Below, one piece after another: positions 10,831-21,530 of a stretch of 64,000 bases of DNA. The translations under genes were made by a program, and so were the position numbers. The DNA lies in assembly GCA_036362985.1 (NCBI GenBank), contig JAYGXS010000005.1:9928721-9992720 (forward strand), in the 5' to 3' direction. The notes beneath the pieces are model-generated. The model saw nothing but the letters and a program-made list of their open reading frames with translations, did not search any database and was not told where the DNA came from. How positions within the stretch are numbered: position 1 is the stretch's first letter; every line of letters begins with the position of its first letter. This DNA comes from Ligula intestinalis (Eukaryota; Platyhelminthes; Cestoda; Diphyllobothriidea; Diphyllobothriidae).

Positions 10831-12356
10831 ATATTTTTCTGGCAAGTAGGCTCGTTCAAAAGCTGCCATCCAGACGTGGTTGAAATAAATGGACATTAGA
10901 CAATGTGATTATCGGTATTTTCACAAGATATGATTAGTAATTTCGAATCGAAAGCACATTTAAGGATTTTGATGGACACTAAATGAGGTAGGGAATTTAT
11001 TATATGTGCCGGGTCCCTCCTTCTCCTCACATCCACGGCATGAGGCCTCTAAATTTCAGAAATGATGGTAATATGGGGACGTTTAAGACATTGAAATGTG
11101 GTGTTCTTGAATAGGTATGTAGAAAACGTTGTTTTTTGGTGTTCTGTTTTTGTTTTAATGTGCAGCAGGACAGTTTACAGAAGGATGGTTCCAAGGAGTA
11201 GGCCTATCCATGCTCTTCCCGAATTTTTTAAGGCATTCATCAAGCCCGCAACAGTGGAGTCCACTGATCGTACATTTTATGAGTAATTAATAGCCGAGGT
11301 ATCAACTATACGTCAGCTTCTTAAATAATTATTTACCCTTCTGGCAGCACAGGTTCTAACTGATAGCCCAGACCCGCGGGTTTTAATCGATATTCTGTTG
11401 CAGCATGACACAGCTGCTACGAGTTCGGCTCATCCGTGGATTTTCCAGCTTTTGCGTGTGTTTTTATCTAATTTAGCACTTGTTGCCTTTCACTGTCTCT
11501 AACTTAGAGTAGCCCAGTATATTCGACGGTTTATTGGTTCATTCTGTTATAACCGTATCTGATGTGTGGCACCATCTTATTACGTCCTTTGGGATCTCCA
11601 AGGAAGAACAAAATAGTAAAAAAGGCATAATTCCGGAATCCATCCTAAGAAGGGTTAACTGTGTACAAAATCCGGATTTGCTGTCGCGGGTGGAAGTTGC
11701 CGCTGGTTCATCTCAAGCGTGTTCTTGGTCCCCGCCTCAGGGCTAGTGCCCGGCAATCCAGACCGGACTGAGAGGTGACAGTGGCTTATAAGAAACTGTA
11801 ATGCGCCTGTGTGCCTGTGGCATCATTGGGCGCTTAGAATAAGATCACGCGGCCAGTTGGCCCTCGGGGAACTACGACCATTTAAGCACCCGCTTGCATG
11901 CTCGTGCGTCCGTATCCTGTTCGGTGGTTAAGTTCATCGCGGATAAGCGGTCAGAGCGAAGAAACAAAGACATTTCGGCAGGCTCGGTGCCTCAGGAAAG
12001 CCTACAAATATTGCTAGCATTTGGTCAGTCTAAACTCATAATCCATTCCACAGTTTGATGCAAATATTTGGGCCGAGGTCCATCAATGACTGTGGGATGA
12101 CCGTGTTGTAGTCACAACCTGCCAACAGGTAGTGACTATTAAAACCTACATCACTATTTACCATACTATTCTGCGCCTATGCACCCTCAAGTATATTGAT
12201 ATATTTGATTTGAAGAAGATGTTCTTTGGGATACAAAGTAACTTTACTGAGTGCATTTTCGTGTTTGGCGCCCAACCTCGACTTCGGACTAACAAAACTG
12301 CCGAACAAAATCAATAAGCATATAGAGTGAGGCGTGATTGGTGGGTGTGGCCTCAG
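10831..12356. other. Gene-free stretch
   Basis: No exon recognised. Around 11340-11465 a plus-strand fragment (CACAGCTGCTACGAGTTCGG, then CTCATCCGTGG) resembles the repeat copies at 60960-61050 and 61836-61955, and in reverse at 13378-13480 and 43690-43790. Confidence 0.4.
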
Positions 12357-13040
12357 TTAGTGTCTGTCGTGCGGCCTCTGTTTTTTCCATCGTTCTTTGA
12401 TGTGCTTATATATATCATCCAACTCGACGTGCCGGTTGATGCATGAATCGTCGGAGTGCATGGCTTCGGGGAATGCTCGGCCATTTTTGGAGGGGAAAAC
12501 TCCGACGAAGCTTGTTTTATCCCATGCAAAGGTGTGTTCTGTCTTGAGGCAATGCACAGCCACTTCGGACAAATGGTCACGCCTCTTCAGGGCCAATTTG
12601 TGCTCGTAGATGCGCGTGGAGACGGATATTCCTGTTTGGCCACAATAAGCAGTATCGTAACCTCCGTATGGGATGTTGCAGATGGCTTCTTTCTGATTGA
12701 GGTTGCTGACCCTATCCTAAGGGTGTACTAACTGGGTGCGTAAAGTAGCCATCGGTTTGTGCGCCACTTTTATTTAGTGCTTCCGCAAGTGTCTTTCAAC
12801 GACTTCAGACACGTTTCTGATATAAGGAAGGGCTCGCCATGTATTTGTCTTGGGCGCTTGAGTGGAACTATCTGGTTCCTTTTTGTTGCGTTGTTGTTTT
12901 TTCACGCATCAGTGTCTAAAGCTCCTGGGGTAACCATTTCAGGAAAGCAAATAAAACAAGTAATTGGGCTCCATTCGGTAGGTTTGTTCGTCAGAGCAGC
13001 GTGTCTTTGCTCTACGGCACTCCGTTTATAAGAGATGGGG
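12357..13040 (-). pseudogene. PLE fragment: GIY-YIG endonuclease domain
   Basis: Minus-strand remnant of a Penelope-like element. Read from high to low coordinates it shows NGYPRSF and PYIRNVSEVVERHLRKH, the linker that follows PLE reverse transcriptase, then VAHKPMATLRTQLVHP, ICNIPYGGYDTAYCGQTG, VSTRIYEHKLALKRRDH, HTFAWDKTSFVGVF and a C-terminal AMHSDDSCINRHVELDDIYK. The Y...YCGQTG...TRIYEHK arrangement is the GIY-YIG nuclease core that PLEs use for target cleavage. The first part carries in-frame stops and a frame change near 12610, while the last 79 codons are open. Only the 3' coding end is left; no terminal-repeat motif was seen next to it. Confidence 0.82.
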
Positions 13041-13377
13041 TTGTTGCTCTCAAAGCTTAGAATAACTTCCGCATATGTTTATTTGCGGTAAAAACATATG
13101 TGTAATGATCCGTCAGTATTTCGCTGCACGAGAACATACAGAAATGGAAGTTTGTTGTTAGTGTTTGTCCGCAGACGAGTTGGGGTGCCAACCTCGAAAG
13201 TTCACTCATTAAAATTGCTTTTTATCACAAAGAACATATTCAGACTAAATTTTTTTGGGATGCGTGTGTTCCAGTACATACGAATATTGATATATTTCAA
13301 GTTAGAGATTTATTTCTGAACAAATTAGAAGGCTGTAATTTAAAGTTAGATTACTGACCCGTAAGCGCACAGAAAAT

Positions 13378-13640
13378 GCTGGGGGGTGACTGATGAGCCG
13401 AACAACTTGCGCCTGTTCCACGAAGCGGCAGAATATCGACAAAACACATGTGTGAGATTTTAACCAGTACGTCTGCCGTGAATATGGTAAATAATTACGC
13501 TTTGTTATCCCATTGAGTGGCAGTTAGCAGCTTGTGAACACTACGCGATTATCTCACCGGGGCTGGTGGACTTTAGCCAAAATGTTCATGTAAAATTTTG
13601 GTCTGCACCTATAAACTCTCGAATATTCTGATCACCTCCA
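13378..13640 (-). repeat. Dispersed repeat H, minus copy
   Basis: Shares ordered words with 43480-43790 and 51600-51860: a GGCAGAATATCG...CACATGTGTG...CAGTACGTCTGCC segment, CAGCTTGTGAACACTACGCG, TTATCTC and CACCTATAAACTCTCGAATAT. The class is unknown and no coding trace was seen. Confidence 0.5.
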
Positions 13641-14392
13641 AGTTGGAGCTTGATTTCTGAGAGGATTTAACCATACCAGAATACGTCAAGTGCACTTTTT
13701 CCGAATTTCCAACGAACGCCTCCTTGAGATCTGTACATCATGTTAAATTCTAAATTATCCTCTGTTCTTGTGTAAAAATGCAGCAAACTAAAGAATTTCT
13801 TGAAAAATCTGGATTTAAAATAACTTTTATTGACTTCAGCTTCCCATTGCATCAAAATTGGAGGTCTTCTATTCGGACAATGGTTTCACGAACACACTTG
13901 CACTGACCGTTTTCAAAGGAATGTACTTGTGTCATCTCCACATTTGCACGTTACTACGACCTGTTCTAAAAATAGATCCATGCAAGTGCACGCAACATAA
14001 TGGTTCCTACTTTCTACCTTACCCGAAAGAACTGCTTTATCTCTCTCTCGCTCTCTACCAGTCATCTATTTTTCGCTACATGCACACAAACATCGTGCCT
14101 TGATTGGCTAGTGGATGGTGTGAAAGACGTGCGGTCGGTTGTTTGTATAACACTTTTCTGGTGTCTGAAGGAAGCTGTGGTTCGGTGCCGAGACAGGTGA
14201 GACAGTTCGATGGAGGCGTGCACGTGTGTGCCATCGGACCGAATGACAGGCACAGTGCAGCAGCAGTCGCACCGTTGGCCTGCATTTAGTACAGAGCGAC
14301 GTCTACGCATGGCGTCTGGTCGAGGCGCAGAGACGGACAGATGTGGCTGTCACTTCTTTCCCGAGACAGGCGGCATACGCTATCGATTTGTA
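13641..14392. other. Gene-free stretch
   Basis: No recognised exon or repeat. A CTCTCTCTCGCTCTCT run sits at about 14040-14056. Overlapping open frames on both strands at 14062-14310 show no family features. Confidence 0.4.
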
Positions 14393-14648
14393 CCCTATTA
14401 GCAATTTTCAACTATTGAGCGTCCAAAGAGCGACTATTCATAGTCGGTCCGTGAGCTAATAGTCGTCTAGTTTGGCCAAAAAATAAGCGCATAATAGTCG
14501 ACTACGCGTGTAGGGAATGCGCGTCAACTGCACAAACCAATTAGATTTCAGATTGCGTCATTTGGTTAACCAATAAGTTCACAGCATTGCGAACGTCTAG
14601 GAATAGCCACTCATAGTCGGCTAATAGTCGGCTAGTTGCTACTAGGGG
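14393..14648. mobile_element. MITE with TA target duplication and ATAGTCG subterminal repeats
   Basis: A 256-base element flanked by TA on both sides (14391-14392 and 14649-14650). Its ends are imperfect inverted repeats, CCCTATTAGCAATT on the left and, reverse complemented, CCCCTAGTAGCAACT on the right. Inside both ends are repeated ATAGTCG or CGACTAT words, at least six in all (14431-14446, 14457-14465, 14493-14502, 14612-14631). Clustered subterminal repeats are typical of transposase-binding sites in non-autonomous DNA elements. The TA duplication fits Tc1/mariner-like mobilisation, though the family cannot be named from the ends alone. Confidence 0.65.
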
Positions 14649-15113
14649 TAATCCGCTGTGGCCCGATTGTAAAACAGTCTTTCGCACAACGTAAGTCTCG
14701 TCCGCATGTGGAACTAATTAGCCAGGTGAAACGCGCCCTCTATGCAGCAGACTCTACTGACCTGTAGAGGAATTGTATTTCGGTTAAAATTTCAATTTCT
14801 ACATACCTGCAGTAGGGGACGGGCTTCCTGAAAAAACAACCGAAATTCTGGAATGCGCTTTTGACAAAAATAGATGGCGCAAATCGTGGTGGGGGCGGAG
14901 GGGAGTATCAGCGAACATGCGGCAAATCTCGTGATATTTCAGAGACAACATAATTTCGGCTTTAGACTGCACGACTTTTCGGTCGCCTGTAAATACTGCC
15001 GTTGCTAAAAGCCGGTTACTTAAATAGTATGGATTTTATTCGATTGATTTTTACGAATTGAGGCAATGTTCGCATTCCGGGAACGTGTATATTTTGAGGT
15101 GAAGAACGCTTGT
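14649..15113. other. Gene-free stretch
   Basis: No gene, RNA or repeat family recognised between the MITE and the PLE remnant. Confidence 0.4.
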
Positions 15114-15163
15114 CGAACACCGGAATCATTATTTTATTCGTTTGGGCTTTCGGGTTCATGCAG
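15114..15163 (-). mobile_element. PLE end, left inverted arm
   Basis: Fifty bases matching, in reverse complement, 15601-15650 with about five differences (shared ACGAATAAAATAATGATTCC then GGTGTTCG). This places a PLE coding remnant between inverted ends, as at other PLE loci here. Confidence 0.7.
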
Positions 15164-15345
15164 CTACGAGAATAATTGCCCACGCAAGCAGCAAGACGGG
15201 CCGAGAGCTGATTGAAGCCTGGGCGTCGGATGACAACTCAGTTAACCGATGCATCGAGCTGGCGCCCTTATATGTTGCCCTGCGCAGGTATCTCCGGACT
15301 CATGGCAATGGTGGTCCTGTCCCTCCCTCCCTCCCCCCCCCCCCC
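15164..15345 (+). pseudogene. PLE fragment: C-terminal end of GIY-YIG protein
   Basis: Encodes ASSKTGRELIEAWASDDNSV and NRCIELAPLYVALRRYL, the C-terminal tail of the GIY-YIG protein of one PLE family: a Glu-containing helix followed by the SVNR.IELAP.Y.ALR block. It has the same arrangement as the AMHSDDSCINRHVELDDIY block at 12.4 kb. Only about 60 codons are left, cut on the 5' side directly at the inverted arm. A C-rich tract follows at 15323-15344. Confidence 0.72.
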
Positions 15346-15586
15346 TGTCCTATGACTTATGATTGACCTTTCCTCTATATAATATTGCTTGTTTTCGTTG
15401 ACGATTTTATTTCTGTAAATATTCCCCATACCACGCCGAGCTTGCCCACTAGCACATACCTATAAAGTTTGCAGAAGCGAGTCGATGGCCAAAACACACA
15501 ATTAATGATTTTCTACACGTTTAAATTTTAGCTGCTTTGTGCACACGCCAGAACTAGCCACCTCATTTGTTGCTGTTTTCCCATCT

Positions 15587-15675
15587 CTGACGATGGACTC
15601 CTGCACAAGCCCGAAAGCTCAGACGAATAAAATAATGATTCCGGTGTTCGATCAGCCTTCTTCTTCTTCACAAAA
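15587..15675 (+). mobile_element. PLE end, right inverted arm with hammerhead-like motif
   Basis: Contains CTGACGA, 19 bases and GAAAGCTCAG (15587-15622), then GACGAATAAAATAATG and a CTTCTTCTTCTTC tract. It is the partner of the arm at 15114-15163. Where other ends in the window have GAAACGTCAG this one has GAAAGCTCAG; both hold a self-complementary tetramer (ACGT or AGCT). Confidence 0.7.
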
Positions 15676-17044
15676 TATATTGATTTTCAGTTTTCTTATA
15701 AATTTAAATGTATTTTATAGGAAAGGCAAGTGAATATATCATTTCTCGTATTCATTTGGCATAACCTCACGTTCTCTTCAAACTCTTTACTCAGTGAAAC
15801 TTCTACTGATCGTATTGTTCATTCACCTCTCATTGCATCTGCTCGTTTGTTAATGCCCCTCATGAAGTTTATAATGCGGACCAAATAACTTTTTTTAAAT
15901 GGTATAAACACTATGTGGTCTCTTCTTAGTTGCATAGGAGAGCTATTCTGTACATAGAATGCATGCAGCTAAAGCACTTTCAACCCTAAATACAACTGCA
16001 ACGGCAGATGCAGTTCAAAATTATTCGAGAATTACGAGACTTGTCAGCTACCTACATGAACCCTTTCTGTGCATCTAAACCTTGAGGAAGACGCAGTCTG
16101 CCGTCGAATGTGCGCAAGAAATCCTATTTTCATTCGCACTTTTTTAAAACATATTTGACTGCATAAAATACAAATACAATAAAATATATTACACAACAGT
16201 ATCATTTTTTATCAAGTGCAGTTTTTGTAGGTGGCGTAAAAGAAGTGCACCATAAAGCTAGAATCCTGGCCTACCCGAAATATCACAACATTGCCTTGTA
16301 TGCTAATCGACCCTACAACTCTAGGTTATTACTCCTTCTTAGTCTAAAAACGCATTTCGAAATGTCCTTTGGCTCTTGTTGAATAGAAAAGAAGGAGGAG
16401 GCAGAAAAGCTTTATCAGTCACTTCCTACGTGGCAAAATTAGTATTATAAGATAAAATATCTAAATTACTCCGAAGTAGAAGATGCGATCGCTGACCCCA
16501 GTCTAAATTATCCTAGACCAAGGCCGCGCCTGAGTGAGTTATGCGCTGAAACTCAAGGAGACAGTGACTTTTTAAAATTTGATATGCTCTCAGATCAGAT
16601 GGTTACTTTGGTAAGGCATTATAACAGACAAACGCTAGATAAAATATCAAGTCCGGCCTCTCCCACGATGCGATGCTGACACTTTACACGATCGTTTTCT
16701 TTTTCAGGGACATGGGACAATGCCACTGCTGGACATGTTTTTTGTAGCCTCGGCAATCTCCAACCTAGTTTCCTCCTTCATACCACAAAACGCCTGTCAC
16801 GAGCAGTGTTGACCATCACTGCCCCAAGCGGTTAAAGTGACTAGCGCCAGGTTTGGGTGCAGTGGCTGAGCGAACGCAAGGGCCACCGCTACGCTTGCCT
16901 TATATGTGCTGTCCAATTACAAATTACCAAGTATTTCTTCATTCACATCCCACAGGCGTATGAATTGCATCAAGTTCGTGGCACTTTGAAGATTTATAAA
17001 AAGCATTATAGTAAGCTCATGATGGACCCCATCCCTTCGCTTGC
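15676..17044. other. AT-rich gene-free stretch
   Basis: Contains fragments resembling the AT-rich element family (TTATAAATTTAAATGTATTTTA near 15697, broken by changes) but no complete copy. No exon or RNA gene recognised. Confidence 0.4.
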
Positions 17045-17430
17045 GGTAGCCTGAATTCGGTAGTGCTGCGCCTATTCCCCTCCTTCACATTCTCCAAAGC
17101 CTTTGTCTGCCTGTGCGTCCAGCGTTGACTCATCCTCATACCCCTGCGCGCTTTTTTACTTTTGCACCTCCCGCTGTCGACGTGCTAATCGATTCCTCTT
17201 CAGCTCTGATGCTAACACCTACACCCTTTCCTGATTGGCTGAGGAGTAGATAGGTTTGGCTAAACCCACGCACACAGACACTTTTCACACCGACTCGACT
17301 GGCTTCTGTACGCGATGCATGCAGCAGCTACTGTAAAGCTTCTTGAGTAGTAAAGTTATCCGAATTCTCTCCGTCTTCCCAGACTTGTGATCTAGGTACC
17401 CTTCTGGTGTCGAGACAGCAACTAGGCCTC
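17045..17430 (-). repeat. Dispersed repeat, inverted copy of 3985-4380
   Basis: Reverse complement of the unit at 3985-4380, recognisable through GAATTCGGTAGTGCTGCG, CCTTTCCTGATTGGCTGA, GCTACTGTAAAGCTTC and GTCTTCCCAGACTTGTG in order. The two copies lie 13 kb apart and point at each other. The class is unknown. Confidence 0.7.
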
Positions 17431-17604
17431 GATACGCTCTCTTTCATCGCATATTTGTGTTATTTCCAAGGATAGAGAGCGACAGATCGTAAGCACTGGG
17501 CCCGGCAAGCTGACAGAATCGAGTGCAGCTGGCTGGCACAGCGTTATTTTACGTCTAGGTGTGCCACTGTACCACTGCCACTCTTATGGGTGCACACTTG
17601 CCCC

Positions 17605-17900
17605 CTAAGTGGGGCGCCTAGAAGATGCGCCGAACCAACACGAGGGCCAGATCAGGGTACGCCGGGCTTTATTCGGGTTTTGCTTCCCTAAAGAACGTCG
17701 AACGTGGGGGGAGAGGGGACGCGGTGGCCGACGTGGAGGCGACTTAGGCCGCACCAGCTAACTGTGCCCAATCCCGCCTCCGGTCTTCTTGGCTCCGTTT
17801 TGATACCGGGCACAGGTGGGTGAGAGAAGAGGGAGAGAGAGAGAGAGAGTGCGATAGCTGCCGCACAAGTCTACTTTCACTTAAAACCAATTTACACGGA
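17605..17900 (+). repeat. GC-rich dispersed repeat (family A) with GA microsatellite
   Basis: Contains GAGGGCCAGATCAGG, CCCGCCTCCGGTCTTCTTGG, TGATACCGGGCACAGG, a (GA)n run at about 17828-17850 and GCCGCACAAGTCTACTTTCA. The same order of blocks recurs at 27550-27700 and in part at 32770-32870, 37745-37815 and 59560-59650. The GAGGGCCAGATC block also recurs, inverted, near 60485. Confidence 0.55.
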
Positions 17901-18049
17901 AGTCAGCGTCCCCCGCACCACCCTGTTGTGGAGCATAAGTGCACATAATCGAAAACGGTGGTCGAACTTTCTTGGATACACTTTCCCAATAACGCCCGTG
18001 GTGCTCTGATCTGATCCTCGTGTTGCTTGGCGCCTTTTAGGGGTATCTG
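17901..18049. other. Gene-free flank
   Basis: Short region between a family A repeat and a SINE. Nothing recognised. Confidence 0.4.
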
Positions 18050-18172
18050 AGAACAAATAATATTGCCGGTTAAAGACAAGGGAGACTGGAATGGCCATTT
18101 CTGACTTATTAGCCGTCGTCAGCCAGTGATATTCAGACCCAAACGGTGCCCCACACGAGGCTCGACATCGCC
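18050..18172 (-). repeat. tRNA-derived SINE (family 1), truncated
   Basis: On the minus strand it reads GAGCCTCGTGTGGGGCACC, then CACTGGCTGACGACGGCTAA, TAAGTCAGAAATGGCC and CAGTCTCCCTTGTCTTTA. This is the body of the SINE family seen most fully at 48108-48270 and 57693-57845. The tRNA-like A box is missing. Confidence 0.7.
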
Positions 18173-18365
18173 ACCATTTGACTTGGGTCTAACGCCCTAG
18201 CTTTTGAACCAGGAGCTGGTTAACTTTCAGGTTTAGATCGGGAGGTATTGATACTCGTTGATGAACGTTCAACAACCACAGGCGAATCTTAATTTTCCTG
18301 CTCTGCCTGGGGTGTCGACAGAGGCCCTTAAAGGCGTAACAGCTGGTAGTGTAGGAAGAGAGTCT

Positions 18366-18570
18366 CGTCGGCAATGATGAAGGAGACTGTTATGGCCATT
18401 TCTGGCCTATTAGCTGGTCTCCACGAGCTTGCGGTTCAATAGTTCGAGCGTTAAACTCTGATCGACAAGGTCCAGAGCTCGAGCCCCGGGTTTTTCATCA
18501 TTTGGAGCTGGGTACGCCTTTCTGACGAAGGCTAGTCTCCCTTGTTTCTGCGGCAATATTATCTCCTTAC
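18366..18570. repeat. Two SINE family 1 pieces, head to head
   Basis: The left piece (18366-18417, minus) has the CCAGAAATGGCCAT...CAGTCTCC body. The right piece (18437-18570, plus) has a tRNA-like head ending CCAGAGCTCGAGCCCCGGGT, then GGAGCTGGGTACGCC, TTCTGACGAAGGCTA and GTCTCCCTTGTTTCTGC. Each is partial. Confidence 0.6.
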
Positions 18571-19720
18571 GACTGCTAGTCATCACGGCCGATACCAGGG
18601 CCCAAAAACTGAGACCCAAGGCAGAGCGAGAAAAGCGAGTTCCGTTAACGGTCGGTGAACTTTCATCAACGAGACCTGAGAAGCTTGTTGACGATCCTTA
18701 GCGCAGTTTCAGTCGGAGGCATGCGATATGCAGTAGAAAGTGCCATCTTACTACGAGCACGCATTGACCTGTCAGCCAATTAATTTTAAAAAATGCGCTC
18801 TAACTTCAATTTTAGCTAAAATGCCGAATAATATGCACATGCGAAAGGCTTTTTAGGCACGCTCTGGCCTTGTCCTCTGGGTCCGCCTGTTGACGACATT
18901 TACTTCGATTACTGCTCTTCTTATATCCGAAAAGGTCTGATTTTTTTCGGGATGGAGATAACAAGATGAGCAGCTAAAGTAAGTCTAATTTTGTAGCTGC
19001 TACCTGATTACCTCTGAAAATACCCTTCACCATCAAATCTTACCGATTGAAAATGCGATGCTCCTGAGCCACCCATGGTATTGCAGTATGAATTACACCG
19101 CATCCAAATTTACTCTTCTGGAGTAACCTTATTAATTGTTCTCTGCGCCTGGTGAACGACGCCTCTCGAGGTTATAATACCCTTCATCCGCCAACACCTG
19201 ACCAATGCTGATTTTTGCGTCCGTGGTTGATTAATCCACCGTTTATATCACCTTTTAAAGCTAAACTGACTCACATTGGAGCTATAAATCAGTAATCACA
19301 CTTGCGTGCCCATAAAAAATGATATTTTATCAGTCAGCAATCACGCTTTTCTGCTTAAATATACGACGGATATAACTTTTTCGTTTGGTTGACGTATATA
19401 TTCAGGGGAGAAATGAGCGCATTTTGTCGTGAGGCACTTCTTATTATTGCAGCGGATGGGCCTTCGCTAACTTTAAATCCAAATTCTGAACTATTTTTTC
19501 CATTTAGAAGGGAGTATGTATAGTGTGGATTGCAAAAGTGCAGTATAATCGCAGGATATTGCAGTCCCACCAGAATGCTGACTTTCAGACGAGCTTCCTT
19601 CCCTCATCTGAAAACAGCCACAGCTGGTCAAAATGTCTACCTGAGTGTTATGGAATTTTATCATTTATTTTCGGTGCTCTTATAAATTCAAAAATACTTC
19701 ATAAAAACAAAGAAGCATTT
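18571..19720. other. Gene-free stretch
   Basis: The start (18590-18660, GAGACCCAAGGCAGAGCGAG...GTTAACGGTCGGTGAACTTT) resembles 57885-57950, which also follows a SINE, so it may be shared SINE flank or tail. No gene recognised beyond that. Confidence 0.4.
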
Positions 19721-19850
19721 GCCAATGCAAGCGAAACTCCGTGTCCCAGGAAGCATTTGAGAAGAAGAAGACTCGATCGCTAGGACAATGTTTAGTCGCC
19801 TGACGTTTCGATATCCGTCGCGGATTCTTCATCAGAGACATGAGTACCAG
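19721..19850 (-). mobile_element. PLE end (minus) with hammerhead-like motif
   Basis: On the minus strand it has CTGATGA, 19 bases and GAAACGTCAG (19800-19835), then GCGACTAAAC, CGATCGAGTCTTCTTCTTC and TGCTTCCTGGGACACGG ending near TGCATTGGCAAATG. This full order recurs at the ends at 30.8, 47.1 and 61.7 kb. Confidence 0.75.
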
Positions 19851-20010
19851 TAACAGGAGAGTCTGAAGATTCGTTTGAATAAAGGATAACAAAAATATTG
19901 GTCTACGACCATAGAAAACCGTAGCCCCAGAATTCTGGCTCACAGGACCGGTGGTATTTGTAAAGCTAGGTTTGCAGTTTATTATTTAGTTCATAAGTTT
20001 AACCCTAGAT

Positions 20011-20578
20011 CACCTGACGTTTCGAGATCCGCAGCGGATTCATCATCAGAGACACAAGCAGAAAGCAGTAGCAGATAAAGGTAGCATATGCACAGGAGTT
20101 TTCAGTATTTATAGGATACAGTCATTGATGCAACCATTCAACGAAAATTAACGGTAATTGCCTCCGTTCGCGTTGGTAGTTTGTTGACCGGCCTGTGGGC
20201 TCTGACTTGCTGAATTTTCATCACGCGTGGTGGACTCAGGCGTGATGATTGCTCGACCACCTGGCCCTCCGGTGTTTTCGTAGGATGACACGGTGGCCTG
20301 TCCGTTCCCCAAGTGGCGACTTGCTTTGGCAAAAGCAATGGCCGAGCAATCGTCATGCCCGAGTCCACTACGCGTGATGGAAGTTCAGCAAGTCAGAGCC
20401 CACGGGCCGGTCAAAAAACTACCAACGCGAAAGGAGGCATTACCGTTAATTTTCGTTGCAGTAATGACTGTACCCTATAAACACTGCAAACTCCTGTGCA
20501 TACGCTACCTATATCTGCTACTGCTTTCTGCTTGTGCCTCTGATGATGAATCCGCGACGGATCTCGAAACGTCAGGCA
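20011..20578. mobile_element. Head-to-head pair of PLE ends (large palindrome)
   Basis: A left arm (about 20011-20275, minus) and a right arm (about 20333-20578, plus) are reverse complements over roughly 250 bases with moderate divergence, separated by about 58 bases. Each arm carries the 36-base motif (20014-20049 minus; 20540-20575 plus). Further inside are a CCTATAAACACTGC / TATTTATAGG block, which could be a TATA-type promoter, and a GTCATGCCCGAGTCCACTACGCGTGATG block. No GIY-YIG coding sequence remains. Confidence 0.75.
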
Positions 20579-21210
20579 AATAAAAGTATTGTCCCAGCGA
20601 TCAAGTCATCTTCGTCTTTGTTTTATTGCATTTCAATATCTTGTTGAGTTAGTATTCATATGTTTAGCGTAGTTTAGTTGATGTATTTTAGCATATAGTA
20701 GTTAGACAAATAACATTTATCTAATTCTTTTGGTATTCAACTAAACCAAAAACTAATATTATTCAAAACTAAAACTAAAATAATAATTTAATTGAAACTA
20801 AAGTAATCACGGGACTAGAGGCTTGTGGTGTCTAAGACGGTGGACCAACTTTATTGCTACCGAATAAAGAAGTGCAAACCTGGAAGAATTTATACGGAGA
20901 TTATCTCTCACAGCCGGCATGTAACCCAAGCTTTAGGTTGGTTTCCGCTACGTCCAATTACCGCTTTAAAGAACCCTAGATTAGAAGCTTCAAGTCCTCC
21001 ATGTACGAACAACAGCGTACGGAGCAATGTTTCTTTGCGAAATTCGCCGGTAAAATAAGGCATATTTCGTGCTTTTTGACTCCTCCGCATCCTTAAGCGT
21101 TTTGCCCGTACGCACTCATGAGTTACCACTCAATTGAATGTCTGTTTTAAGCGGTGAATTTTTTGTAGTCTTTTCAAATCACGGTTGGTCATGAGCGAGG
21201 GTGTCGAGGG
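20579..21210. other. Gene-free stretch
   Basis: The first 60 bases may be the outer tail of the PLE end (GCGATCAAGTCATCTTCG). An AT-rich block with repeated AACTAAAACTAAAA follows at about 20750-20800. No gene recognised. Confidence 0.4.
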
Positions 21211-21530
21211 TGTTAAGGCTTATTGGGTTAACCCTAACGGCTGCAATCTTCCAGGCCTGGTTCTTTAGGAGAAGAGAGAAGTCATAGGAAGACCAAAGTA
21301 ATACGAAAAGTTTATTCTGTACAGAATAAATGGGAGAATAGGCAGTAAGAAATTGACTATCAGACGACCGCACAACTGCAAGCCCGTGGACGTCGTCTCA
21401 ATTGATGTCTGCTCGGCAGTCGTCACATGAGATCCCATGTGAGTTGGCCTGTGATTGGCTGTTTCAGAGGCCGGAAGCAGCAAGCGTCCCCAAAAGTGCC
21501 CTTTGACTTGAGCTTGTCACGACAAGCGTT
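21211..21530 (-). mobile_element. Solo LTR-like repeat (minus)
   Basis: One of four copies of a roughly 320-base repeat (the others at 23877, 24957 and 27225). All contain GGTTAACCCTAAC-GCTGC-ATCTTCCAGG at one end. Read on the minus strand the repeat ends ...GCCTTAACA, a normal LTR end, and at the 24957 copy this end is followed by a primer-binding-like site. No such site follows this copy, so I read it as a solo LTR. Confidence 0.5.
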
